From the NCBI RefSeq assembly GCF_002099425.1, contig NW_018344194.1:124001-188000 (forward strand): a stretch of DNA of 64,000 nucleotides, given 5' to 3'. Of this stretch, positions 54,305 through 64,000 are shown in pieces. The stretch's first letter is position 1. Every line of letters starts with the position of its first letter. A program made the translations under genes and the position numbers. Under the pieces are notes generated by a model that saw only the letters and a list, made by a program, of their open reading frames with translations, was not told the DNA's origin and made no database searches. Source of the stretch: Phascolarctos cinereus. Lineage: Eukaryota > Chordata > Mammalia > Diprotodontia > Phascolarctidae.

Positions 54305-54445
54305 GTCCATAAAACTGTTGAAGGAACTAAAGACATTTAAACTTGAGAAGAAAACATTTCGGGAAGGCAGGAGAGCTGCCTTCACATGCTTGAAAAGTCT
54401 TTAGGGGAGAGTGAGGTGGGGTTTGTTCTCTGTCTGGTCAGCTCA
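54305..54445 (+). repeat. CR1/L3 LINE fragment
   Basis: tgttgaaggaactaaagaca, tttaaacttgagaagaaaac, gagctgccttcacatgcttg and aaaagtctttaggggagagt match the sense 3' part of CR1/L3. Confidence 0.65.
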
Positions 54446-54499
54446 GAGCCCTTTCCCTCCAAGGAAACCTTGTTCTGTATCTCATGACTAATGCAGATA

Positions 54500-54610
54500 T
54501 TGGCTCTCTCATTCAAACTGGAGCACTTTGGGGCAGGCCCATGCCTTTCTTTATGTCTCCAGCCCTTGACATAGAGTTAATGCTTCATCAGTGTTTGGCA
54601 ATGATCGATT
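54500..54610 (+). repeat. L2 LINE 3' end, diverged
   Basis: actggagcactttggggcag, gcccatgcctttctttatgt, ctccagcccttgacatagag and ttaatgcttcatcagtgttt. Confidence 0.55.
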
Positions 54611-54944
54611 TATCATAATTGTTTGTAATATAAACAGAAAGCACATCGATAACACTTTTTAAAAAATGTGTATTTTTTAAATGTAGTATAGAACTCAAAT
54701 TACAAGTCAGAGAGACAGATTTCTGATTTTTCTAGTTGGGGGACAGATTTCTTGTCCTTGGACCCCACCAATGAAGAGACTTAAGCTTCTCTCATTGTTT
54801 TCTCTCCCCTCAGCAGCCTACACCAGGCTTCTCTTGATCAACGTGCAAAGCATCTGTGTTTCTTTCCATATGGAGAGTTCCCTCTGTGGAGGCAACCACT
54901 CATCTATGCCTTAGCTGAGAAGTCCTAGAGTTGCTTGTCCAACA
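54611..54944. other. Unrecognised sequence
   Basis: About 330 bases. AT-rich at 54650-54690, with no family recognised. Confidence 0.4.
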
Positions 54945-55060
54945 CAGAGAGGAAGTGACTTGCCCACAGTCATTCAGCTTTTAAATGTCAGCTGTGGGGT
55001 TTGCACTCAGGTCCTCCTGACTCAATGCTAAAACTCTATCCTACACCTTCTACTGATTCT
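54945..55060 (-). repeat. MIR-type SINE, antisense
   Basis: cagagaggaagtgacttgcc, cacagtcattcagcttttaa, gtttgcactcaggtcctcct and actctatcctacaccttcta. A short sense MIR tail (ggactagacagtcccttcca) lies at 55165-55205. Confidence 0.65.
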
Positions 55061-55205
55061 CTACTGTTCTGTAGATGACTTGAACAATGACATGTCTGTT
55101 GAGTTGAATCAAGCTGAATCTCGTTTAAATGGAGTGGAGCAGGAGGGAATTAGAGGTTAGAGATTGGACTAGACAGTCCCTTCCAAGTCAAAATTCTCTA
55201 CATGC

Positions 55206-56115
55206 AAGATCAAAGGCTATTGTGTCCAAGAATAGTATCAATTTGAGCAGACATCAATTTAGGACTGAAAGGTAGAGAGCAGGGGCCATTCTGCTATTGG
55301 TAGAGGGAATTTCCTCACCGGTTCCTGACCAACTCTAATGTACTTACAAGCCAATGGTTCCAATGACACAGATGAGATCAGTGTGAATTATGCTGATGTT
55401 GACTTCTCTACCCTTTCCATCCCCCTCCCACCAACTCTGTCCTTTTCAGGCCCATGTTGACATCTGCCTTTGGCGGCTTTAAGGGAGCAGGTATGCCAGG
55501 AAGCAAGGCCCAGGGCAACACAGCTTCTACTCCTGCCCCTCCCCCAGCCATCCCCCGGGGCTGAATTCCCATAACCACTCATCCAGCTCATGAAGTGCCC
55601 ATATTGCTTTGGTTTCTTCCTGTCTGGCACAGCCTGGCCCGTCTTGAGACAACCTAAGACTTCTCTTATTTGTATGTGCAGTTGGTGGGCAGATGCCTAG
55701 CCCTGTTTCTATTTCTTTCTGCTCCTCTTCTTTTCTTGTTTTCACCCCCCTCTGAGTTATTTTTCTCATGGACCCACTGGAGGGAAGAGGCATTTTTTAC
55801 ATTAATATGGATTTCTCTCTCTTTTTTCTTTCTCTCTTGGCAAAAACATGGTCCAATTGAAGCCAGATCTCTCATTCTCTGTATCGTTGGCTTTAACATA
55901 TGGGCATCCCTTCTGTTCTCCCCCACTGTATAAAAGAGTTCAGGTTCCCTGAGGTCAGGGGCACTTCACAGGAAAGACTACAGGCTGATAGCAAAGTGAC
56001 TTAGCTTCACTCAGTTTGGGATCCAGCCCCTAGCCTATGGCCTGTGGCTAGTTTCCTTTTATGCAGATGCAACTGAAGGTGGCTCTCTATTATAGACAGT
56101 GAGTCGCCAGCAAGA
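55206..56115. other. Unrecognised stretch of about 900 bases
   Basis: No family recognised. Overlapping short frames on both strands at 55388-55933 show no domain. No splice-bounded exon supported. Confidence 0.4.
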
Positions 56116-56119
56116 ATAA

Positions 56120-56318
56120 CTCACACAGATAGAGTTTTGAGGGCTTTCCACTCACTTTCCTTACAATATCCCTTGTGAGGCAAGCAGCATAAGTTTTATT
56201 TTTGCCTTCATTTTAGAGATGAGAAAACTGAGTCTGAGAGAAGTGTGTGCTAACCAGTGTCACTACCAGGATTCACACTCTGGTCTTCTCACTCTAAATC
56301 CAGTGCTGTGGACACCAG
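56120..56318 (-). repeat. MIR-type SINE, antisense, near full length
   Basis: Antisense 3' end first (gagggctttccactcacttt, ccttacaatatcccttgtga, ggcaagcagcataagtttta), then ttttagagatgagaaaactg, agtctgagagaagtgtgtgc, gattcacactctggtcttct and a gtgctgtggacacc end. Confidence 0.75.
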
Positions 56319-56561
56319 GGCAGGCTACTAACCAGAGAGCTAGACTGTACCAAGTACCTCTTCAACCCTGAAGGCCACTAGAGAAGCCCATACAAGGAAT
56401 ATTCATGGATGCCACTGGCAAAGACTGGGTGGGGAAAAGGTTGTGAGTGGGGAAGGAAAAGGAGAGGAGGAAGTAAGAAATTCCAATAAAAGAGCAAAGG
56501 AAAGGATAAAGATATAATAGCTAATGTGGCCTATCCAAAGGAAGATGATGAGGGGGCTATA

Positions 56562-56680
56562 GGCCATCAATAAGCATTTATTAAGGTAGATACTGCACAA
56601 AATGTTGGAGATACAGAGGCAAAGGTGGGACAGTTCCTGCCCTCAAACTTGAAGTCCTGTAGAGGGGACAAAGAGAAAAC
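56562..56680 (-). repeat. L2 LINE 3' end, antisense
   Basis: catcaataagcatttattaa, ggtagatactgcacaaaatg, ttggagatacagaggcaaag and cctgccctcaaacttgaagt. Confidence 0.75.
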
Positions 56681-56717
56681 ATATGAGGATTTTAATGACT
56701 GTGAGAGTTTTAAAATA

Positions 56718-56800
56718 GCCCAATTAGTAAGCATTTATTAAGTACCTACTGCATAGCAGGCATTATACTGGGTTCTGGGAATACAAAGACAAAACCCAAG
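56718..56800 (-). repeat. L2 LINE 3' end, antisense, second copy
   Basis: caattagtaagcatttatta, agtacctactgcatagcagg, ttatactgggttctgggaat and acaaagacaaaac. Confidence 0.75.
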
Positions 56801-57295
56801 ATTTATTGCTAAAGTCATAGATGGGCAGCAAACTACAGAGAGGGAATTTCCGTATTGGGAGTTTCCCATGCTGACTAGATCACAAATCTTTCTCATGTCC
56901 ATATATCAAATTCCATTTTGATAACCTCAGAGATGCAAGAAAACCACTTTGTAAACCTTAACATGTTGAATCAAGCTGAGCTGTCACTCCTATCGTCCAT
57001 TTTTCCATACAGCCAAATGATTTCCAAAGCCAAGCCAATGATCCATTTATATGAAACAACCTTCCATGAAAACAAAATCCATTACAACAAAAGAAGCTGT
57101 CTAGTCTCTTAGAAGCTGTAAGGGGATTTGGCCTAGACTTCCTTCCAGAGCCCATCTCTACTTGTAAGCAAAATGCTACACACTGGGAATGTTGCCCAGA
57201 AGAGAAGAGAAGACATTCCAAATTAGGTATCCAATAAAGTCATATTCTCTTGGCTTCACATCCCCTCATTTTGTAGCATTTCATGCTGTTCAACC
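56801..57295. other. Mostly unrecognised sequence
   Basis: About 500 bases. A THER-like scrap (gagggaatttccgtattggg) lies near 56839. Confidence 0.4.
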
Positions 57296-57299
57296 TCAG

Positions 57300-57455
57300 A
57301 AAATTAAGGGCTGTTTCATATGACCCTGCCTCTAGAACCTGTATGACCCGGAGCCATCATTTCCCACGTCTAGGTCTTAGTTTCCTTCTCTGTAAATCGA
57401 AAGGGATGGGCTAGATGGATTTTCCAGTCTGTTTAAGTTCTAAATCTAGGAGCCT
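57300..57455 (+). repeat. MIR-type SINE
   Basis: tatgacccggagccatcatt, gtcttagtttccttctctgt, aaatcgaaagggatgggcta and a terminal gttctaaatctaggagcc. Confidence 0.65.
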
Positions 57456-57477
57456 CTAATCCAAAGTTGAATAAAGA

Positions 57478-57697
57478 ACAGAGCCCTGAGTCAGGAGGAC
57501 CTGAGTTCAAATCCAGCCTCAGACCCTTACTAGCTGTGTGACCCTAGACAAGTCACTTAACCCTGTTTGCCTCAGTTTCCTCACTATAAAAAGGGCTGGA
57601 GAAGGAAATGGCCAATCACTCCAGTATCTCTGCCAGAAATTCCCAAATTGGGTCATGGGGAATTGGTTACAACTGAAATGACTGAACAGAAATAACA
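57478..57697 (+). mobile_element. Marsupial SINE, long type, head missing
   Basis: cctgagtcaggaggacctga, gttcaaatccagcctcagac, ctagacaagtcacttaaccc, gtttgcctcagtttcctcac, gaaggaaatggccaatcact, ccagtatctctgccagaaat, ttgggtcatggggaattggt and actgaaatgactgaacag. Same type as 24346-24590 but more diverged. Confidence 0.85.
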
Positions 57698-57827
57698 AAA
57701 TGATCCAAAAGATGATGTGAAAAAATAACACAGAAATACTATGTGGTTTCTAAAGCTATAGAGACAGTTAAATAAATCCTCAGAAGGCTGATGGACAATA
57801 ACAACAATAATAATACTTGGACAGCAG

Positions 57828-58025
57828 CTTGGTGTGGTCCATAGAGAGCTGCCTCAGGGTCAGGAAAACCTAGTTCTGCCTTTCTTATACTGGCCTGTGA
57901 CCCTGAACAAAATCATATCCGCTCTCAGTGCCCCCCAGGCAACTCTCTAAGTGCAGAAAAGGTGCCAACCTCAATCTTCAGAGAGAGTTTCCTCACCTGG
58001 GAGCACCTTCCATTGATGAAATCAT
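57828..58025 (+). repeat. THER-like SINE, sense, near complete
   Basis: The best copy of this family here: gtggtccatagagagctgcc, tcagggtcaggaaaacctag, cctgtgaccctgaacaaaat, caggcaactctctaagtgca, gaaaaggtgccaacctcaat, agagagagtttcctcacctg, ggagcaccttccattgatga and aatcatagatt. Confidence 0.65.
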
Positions 58026-58079
58026 AGATTTAGATATATGTGTTATACATGACACAGAGATGTCTGTAGATCTACATGC

Positions 58080-58160
58080 GCACACACACACACATATGAA
58101 TTGTATATACACATTTATCTAGCATGGTATATATAATCATATATATGTTTTTATACAAAA
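58080..58160. repeat. CA then TA-rich imperfect microsatellite
   Basis: GCACACACA changing into ATATATAC and ATATATATG units. Confidence 0.8.
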
Positions 58161-58640
58161 TCATTATAATTACTAAGTAATTCAGTTTCCTCACATTATA
58201 CCTGCCCTATTTAGATGTGGCATGCTTATTTTCAGCTGCTCCCAGCTCACAATTAGGAAAACCCCAAATCCTTCTCTTATTACTGCTGCTCAAAAGTCAG
58301 GGTCAGCAACAGAACCATCTGGCAGACAGAGCTGCTATGGATGCATATTTCATTGTTTTTCACTCTACAATCTGGTTTTCTGTCTGTAATGCGCTAGCTG
58401 ATGAAGAGCCAGGGGGTCTAGAAAGAAAGGAAAACTAAACTTCTGGGCTGCTTTGTTTCTGCCTTTAAAATGCAATGTCCAAGAGCAACAAAGTTCTCAT
58501 TTTTCTATCTCAAGAAATTTGTTCCTTTAATTCAGATAAATGGCTTAATGCTTTGCTTGAATTCACAGTGGAAGAGACCTTAAGAGGTCTTCATTATACC
58601 TGGCAAGAGGTCTTCCAGCCACTGTTTGAAAATGTTATTG
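58161..58640. promoter_or_regulatory. Candidate conserved non-coding element
   Basis: About 480 bases free of recognisable repeats up to the L1 start, apart from a MIR-like gaagagaccttaagaggtct at 58571. tttaaaatgcaatgtccaag (58464-58483) and aatttgttcctttaattcag look like single-copy sequence. Evidence is texture only. Confidence 0.3.
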
Positions 58641-58644
58641 TCAT

Positions 58645-59350
58645 TTCTGGGAGCCAAGATGTGGAGTAATCAGTAAATCGCCATAACTCTCCCATGTTCA
58701 CCACAAAACAACCATAAAATAGCACCCCAGAACAAAACCTGGAACAGCAGAACCAGAAAAAAGATGGTGTGAAAAAATCTTGTAGCCCAAGAAACTTGGA
58801 AGATTGGCAAGAAAGGTCTGTCTCACTCGGGTAAAAAGGGAATGTAGTCCAAAACAGGAATGGTCCCAACAAGCCAGCAGCAAGCCCCACCTCAGCAAAT
58901 CAACAGGAAATCCTGAGCCCCAGCTCGGTGGGGCAGGTAAATGCCAACAAAGAGACCTCCCACATGCCTCAGTATAGTCAGTGGACTGGGCAGACTCCAG
59001 CTCCAAGAACTGCCATATGCTTAAGCATAGCTCCAGGCAAACAGGCAGGTTTCCAGCAGCCAGACAACCACATGCTTCAGTGTAGCCTGGGGGAAATGCA
59101 GAAACACCCCACCAGCCTCAGCACATGCCAGACATAAGCACTAGCATCCCAGCTCAGCACCGGGTAAGCTGCCACATCACCACAGTCTCCAATAACATCA
59201 GGCACCCCCTACCCCATTCCCTCAGGGCAGCACCAGACTTAAGGATTCCCCATGGGCCTCAGGGCAACATCAGTGCAGTACCAGGGAAACAGCCAGGGCC
59301 TGCAGCTCCTGGCACAAGAAGCCTGAGACAGTGCCCCTTCCTCCCCAATA
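58645..59350 (+). mobile_element. L1 LINE, 5' region, split by another L1
   Basis: Begins with gggagccaagatgtggagta, the start motif of marsupial L1, then a C- and A-rich 5' leader with many CAGC units. It breaks at agcagagctca (59350-59360), where a younger L1 entered, and resumes at 61846 in ORF1. The internal promoter of L1 normally lies in this leader. Confidence 0.75.
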
Positions 59351-59360
59351 GCAGAGCTCA

Positions 59361-61834
59361 TTCTTTTTTAAATTTTATTAATTTATTTTGATTATCAACA
59401 ATCACTTCCATATGCTTTTGAGTTTAAAATTTTTCTCCCCCTTCCTTGCCACCTCCCTCCCCAAGATGGCGCACAATCTCATATAGGCTACACATTTACA
59501 TTCCTATTAAACATATTTTCATATTAGTGAAGTTGTAAGTAAAAATTAAAACCAATAGGAGGAACCATCTGAAGGAGGAAACAAAACTCAACAGAAGCAA
59601 AAAAAAAATGACAGCAATTCAACTTCCATAGTTCTTTCCTTGGATGTGGATAGCGTTTTCCATCCCGAGGCCTCTGGAGATGTCTTAGATCTTTGTATTG
59701 CTGAGAAGGATTAAGTTTATCAATATTAGTCATCGCACAACATGGCTGTTATTGTGTACAAAGTTCTCTTGGTTCTGCTCACTTCACTCAGCATCAGACC
59801 ATACCAGTCTTTCTGAAGTCAGCCTGTTCATCATTTCTTATAGCACAATAGTATTCTATTACATTCATATATCCCAACTTGCTCAGCCATTCCCCAATTG
59901 ATGGGCATCCTTTCAATTTCCAAATCTTTGCCACCACAAAAAGAGCTGTGATGGATATTTTTATGCATGTGGGTCCTTTTCCCATTTGTATGATCTCTTT
60001 GGGATATAGCCCTACAAGTGCTATTGCTGGATCAAAGGGTATGCACATTTTTATAGTCCTTTGGGCATAGTTCCAAATTGTTCTCCAAAATGGTTGGATC
60101 ATTTCACAACTCCACCAACAATGTATTAGTGTTCCAATTTTCCCACATCTTCTCCAACATTTATCATTTTCCTGTTTTGTCATGTTGGCCAATCTGATAG
60201 GTGTGATGTGGTACCTCAGAGTTGTTTTGATTTGCATTTCTCTAATCAATAATGATTTAGAGCATTTTTTCATATGACTATAGATGGCTTTAATTTCTTC
60301 ATCTGAGAACTGTCTGTTCATATCCTTTGACCATTTATCAATTAGGGAATGGCTTGTATTCTTATAAATTTGTCTTAATTCTCTATATATTTTAGAAATG
60401 AGGCCCTTATCAGAGAGACTGGTTGTAAAAATTCCCAATTTTCTACCTTCCTTCTAATCTTAGTTGCATTGGCTTTGTTTGTGCAAAAACTTTTCAATTT
60501 AATGTAATCAAAATTATCCATTTTGCTTTTCATAATGTTCTCTGTCTCCTGTTTGGTCATGAATTCTTCTGTTCTCCATAGATCTGATAGGTAAACTATT
60601 CCTTGTTCTCCCAGTTTACTTATGGTATCAGCCTTTATATCTAAGTCATGAACCCATTTTGACTTTATTTTGGTATATGGTGTGAGATTTGGGTCTATGC
60701 CTAGTTTCTGCCATACTTTTTCCAGTTTTCCCAGCAGTTTTTTTCAAAGAGTGGGTTCTTATCCCAGAAGCTGGGGTCTTTGGGTTTATCAAATAATAGA
60801 TTACTATAGTCATTGACTACTGTGTCTTGCATATTTAACCTATTCCACTGATCCACCTCTATTTCTTAGCCAGTACCAAGCAGTTTTGATGATTGCTGCT
60901 TTATAATACAATTTAAGATCTGGAATTGCTAGGCCACCTTCCCCTGCATTTCTTTTCATTAGTTCCTTTGATATTCTGGACCTTTTGTTTTTCCAAATGA
61001 ATCTTGTTATTATTTTTTCTAACTCTATAAAATAATTTTTTGGTAGTTTGATTGGTATGGCACTGAATAAGTAAATTAGCTTAGGTAGGATTGCCATTTT
61101 TATTATATTAGCTCGCCTACCCATGAGCAACTGATGTTTTTCCAATTATTTAGATCTGATTTTGTGTGAAAAGTGTTTTTGTTTCATAGAGTTCCTGGGT
61201 TTGTTTTGGTAGGTAGAATTCTAAATATTTTATAATGTCTACAGTAAGTTTAAATGGGATTTCTCTTTCTATCTCTTGCTGTTGGGCTTTGTTGGTAATA
61301 TATAGAAATGCTGATGATTTATGTGGGTTTATTTTATAGCCTGCAACTTTGCTAAAGTTGTTTATTTCAAGTAGTTTTTTACTTGATTCTCTAGGATTCT
61401 CTAAGTATATCATCATGTCATCTGCAAAGAGTGATAGCTTTGTTTCTTCTTTGCTTATTCTAATACTTTAATTTCTTTTTCTTCTCTTGTTGCTAAAGCT
61501 AAAATTTCCAGTACAATATTGAATAACAGTGGTGATAATGGACATCCTTGTTTCACCCCCGATCTTACTGGAAATGCTTCTAGCCTGTCCTCATTACATA
61601 TAATGCTTGTTGAAGGTTTCCAGTACAATATTGAATAACAGTGGTGATAATGGACATCCTTGTTTCACCCCCGATCTTACTGGAAATGCTTCTAGCCTGT
61701 CCTCATTACATATAATGCTTGTTGAAGGTTTTAGATAGATGCTATTTATTACTTTAAGGAAGACTCCATTTATACCTATGTTTTCTAGTGTTTTTAATAA
61801 GAATGGGTGTTGTATTTTGTCAAAAGCTTTTTTG
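59361..61834 (-). mobile_element. Younger L1 LINE, 5'-truncated in the RT domain
   Basis: Flanked by an 11-base target-site duplication, agcagagctca (59350-59360 and 61835-61845). The minus strand encodes the ORF2 C-terminal half. An open frame of 214 codons (59794-60438) carries the C-terminal zinc-knuckle-like motif at residues 94-111 (CWRRCGKIGTLIHCWWSC: C-x3-C-x7-H-x4-C). The RT catalytic box FADD is intact at 61417-61428, within SLFADDMMIYLENP. Frames 60840-61145 and 61150-61416 are also ORF2. The split frames make it inactive. A 112-base tandem duplication lies within it. Confidence 0.9.
61505..61728. repeat. 112-base tandem duplication in the L1
   Basis: 61505-61616 and 61617-61728 are the same 112 bases in direct order, and I see no difference between them. 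The L1 lacks this repetition elsewhere; the older L1 reads through the matching stretch once, near 5855-5960. A shared ttt at the junctions fits slippage or template switching. Confidence 0.95.
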
Positions 61835-61845
61835 AGCAGAGCTCA

Positions 61846-63076
61846 AATTTAAAAGAAAGGAAAAAGGCCAAAAAGATGAGCAAAAAATAACAAAAATAGA
61901 ACCAGACCATAGGAAGTTATTGCGGTAACAGGGAAGATCAAGACAAACTCAGAAAAGGACAACAATGTCAAAACACCTATGGGCAAAACCCCAAAGGAAG
62001 ACAAGAAAATGGCCTCAAGCCCAAAAAGTAGTTTGGCCCATAGGCCAAATGGGAAAAGAAAAGACACAAAAATCCACTGAACAAAACAACTTCTTAAAAG
62101 GTATAATTGGCCGAATGGAAAAAGAAGTACAAAAACTAACTGAAGAAAACAACCTCTTAGAAGTTAGAACAGGGCAAATGGAAGCTAATGACTCTATGAG
62201 ACATCAAGAATCAAACAAATCAAAAGAATGAAAAAAATAGAAGAAAATGTAAAATACCTCATTAGAAACACAACTGACCTGGAAAACAGATCCAGGAGAG
62301 AAAATGTCAGAATAATTAGACTAAGTGCAAAATAGACATTGTGAGAATCTACTAATCACCTAAGGAAAGAGATTCCCTCCAAAACTCGAAGGAACATTAT
62401 AAGCAAATTACAGAACTATCAGGTCAAGGAAAAAATACTGTAAGTGGCCAGAAAGAAACAATTAAAATATCAGGGAACCACAATTAGGATTACATAGGAC
62501 TTAGCAGCTGCAACATTAGAGGATCAAAGGTCATGGAACATGATATTCTGGAAGGCAAAGGAGCTAGGACTACAACCAAGAAGCACCTACCTGACAAAAC
62601 TAAGCATAATACTTCAAGGGAAAAATAATCATTCAGTGAAATAGAAGGATTTCAAGCTTTCATAAGTAGAAGAACAGAATTGGAAAAAAAAATGACCTCC
62701 AATATCAAGACCCAACAGAAGCCAAAAAAGGGAAAAGAGCAAAAGAAAACATAAGGGATTCAATGGAACTGAACTGTTTACATCCCTACAAGGGAAGATA
62801 ATACTTGCAATTCTTAAAAATTGTGCCACTAATAGTACAGCTAGAAGGAACATACATAGACAGAGGGTACAGGTATAAGGTGAATTTGAGGTAATGACAT
62901 AAAAAAATTAAGGAATGAGAAAGAGAAGTACACTGGTGCAGAAGGAAGGGAAGAGTAGAATGGGATAAATTATTTCACATAGAGAAGTGCAAAAAAACCT
63001 ATTATAGTGGAGGGAAAGATGAGAGGGTCAATGTTGGGCATTGCTTGAACCTTACTCTCATCAACATTGGCTCAAA
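61846..63076 (+). mobile_element. L1 LINE, ORF1 and inter-ORF region, 3'-truncated
   Basis: Continuation of the plus-strand L1 that starts at 58645. The 88-codon frame at 61965-62231 is a Lys/Glu-rich coiled-coil part of ORF1 (MEKEVQKLTEENNLLE). Further on it encodes peptides similar to the older L1 (ITQDLAAATLEDQRSW, with stops). The segment around 62640-63060 matches the inter-ORF part of the first L1 (about 7990-8470). It ends without any ORF2 or poly-A tail. Confidence 0.75.
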
Positions 63077-63079
63077 ATG

Positions 63080-63225
63080 TCTAACTCAACTAAAATCAAT
63101 CCCTTAAGCCTTTATTGCACACCTACTCTTCACTAGCATTGTACTAGGCCAAATGGATGTGAAATGAAAAAGCAAAATGAAATAATTCCTGACCTAAAGA
63201 ACTCAGATTAGTCACCTTGTGAAAA
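63080..63225 (-). repeat. L2 LINE 3' end, antisense
   Basis: aactaaaatcaatcccttaa, gcctttattgcacacctact, agcattgtactaggccaaat and ttcctgacctaaagaactca. It abuts the L1 end. Confidence 0.7.
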
Positions 63226-63264
63226 TCACAAATCTAGATTTCAGAAAGGTGTGTGGGAGGAGAA

Positions 63265-63460
63265 GGTGTCATAGGGTAATTGAAATGGTTGTGGATATGG
63301 AGGCAAAGGACCTGAGTTCAAATTCCATCTCTGCTTCTTACTAGCTGTGTGACCTTAGGCAAATCGCTTAACCTTTCTGAAACTTGTCTCATCCTCTATT
63401 GAATGAAGTGTTGGAGTATGTGACCTCCAAGGTCCCTTTCTGCTCTCTCATGACATATTG
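63265..63460 (+). repeat. MIR-type SINE
   Basis: gcaaaggacctgagttcaaa, ctagctgtgtgaccttaggc, aaatcgcttaacctttctga, tgacctccaaggtccctttc. Near complete. Confidence 0.75.
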
Positions 63461-63514
63461 CTAGATGTGCCCTTTTATAATTGTTGCAAGTGGGCACAAC
63501 AGTCATTGTTATCG

Positions 63515-63662
63515 AGCTGTTGTTCAGTCATGTCCAACTCTTTTTTTTTGTTCAACCCCTTTATTTTACAGATGAGAAACATGAGTCAGAAAATTAAGTG
63601 ACTTCACAAGTAGTAAAGAGGCTGGATTTGAAATCAGGACCTCTGACTCCAGAGCCATCTGT
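63515..63662 (-). mobile_element. Marsupial SINE, antisense, diverged
   Basis: gagctgttgttcagtcatgt, ccaactctttttttttgttc, tttacagatgagaaacatga, ggctggatttgaaatcagga and ctgactccagagccatctg. The part covering the caaagatactggag segment is deleted. Confidence 0.75.
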
Positions 63663-64000
63663 TCATTTTTCCTTTGTCTTTCTATTTAAACTCAATACAA
63701 ACTGAAATAGAAAAACATCAACATACATGGACATTGCCAAATAATAATATCAAGAAAATAACAATAAATAAAAATAAGGCTTATATGAAAATATGAATTA
63801 CCATTACATATGATTCATTTTAAAGTAAATATCAAGTTTTATATTATGGTATCATGATTTTGATTATATGACTTCTTTGCATTATTGTGGCTGCTATATT
63901 ATTTGACTCTATTGTGGCATTCTAGGTTCTAGGCTGTGAAGTGGAGGGAGATGGGAAGAAAGAATATAGAGAGAAATCTGACCCAAGTTATAGCACCATA
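63663..64000. other. Unrecognised AT-rich sequence
   Basis: About 340 AT-rich bases to the window end, with no family recognised. Confidence 0.4.

Noticed and set aside
58645-63076. Twin-priming inversion of one L1
   Set aside because: At first the minus ORF2 part beside a plus ORF1 part looked like a 5' inversion. The duplicated agcagagctca on both sides of the minus part, and the plus-strand L1 leader to the left, show two separate insertions.
1-64000. CRISPR array, operon or prokaryotic gene cluster
   Set aside because: No regularly spaced repeats, no dense coding, and the repeat content is vertebrate throughout.

Overview
The window reads as marsupial (metatherian) nuclear DNA that is intergenic or deep intronic. 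I found no exon, tRNA, rRNA, CRISPR array or bacterial-type feature that I could defend. The organism call rests on repeat content: tRNA-derived SINEs of the marsupial WSINE/MAR type, marsupial L1 copies whose ORF2 C-terminus is recognisable, many MIR-type CORE-SINEs, L2 3' ends and CR1/L3 LINEs, RTE-clade fragments, and a THER-like SINE in both orientations. An Australian marsupial is plausible, but the species cannot be fixed from what I see.

Layout. 1-3.5 kb: old MIR, L2 and CR1 scraps around about 2 kb of unrecognised sequence. 3.5-10.4 kb: a near full-length, heavily decayed L1 on the minus strand, split by two younger SINEs that each keep target-site duplications. 10.4-25.4 kb: mostly MIR-type fragments, two CR1/L3 pieces, a pair of RTE-clade fragments in opposite orientation, and SINE insertions. 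25.5-26.4 kb: a CT tract followed by a long TTC tract and a roughly 400-base GGAGAA purine tract. 26.4-28.3 kb: an L2 interrupted by a probable solo LTR. 28.3-50.7 kb: old repeats mixed with unrecognised sequence, including AT-rich stretches that look like candidate conserved non-coding DNA. 34.5-35.3 kb: two direct hAT-like fragments bracketing an L1 3' end. 50.7-52.9 kb: a long L2 copy. 58.6-63.1 kb: an old plus-strand L1 split by a younger minus-strand L1 with an 11-base target-site duplication; the younger copy holds a 112-base tandem duplication with no differences that I can see.

Nothing forms an operon or pathway. The open reading frames longer than 60 codons are chance frames, remnants of LINE proteins, or low-complexity frames across microsatellites. 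Family calls were made by eye against remembered consensus sequences, so boundaries are good to roughly 10-30 bases except where a target-site duplication is named, and subfamily names are left general. Sequence without a feature entry holds nothing I recognised.
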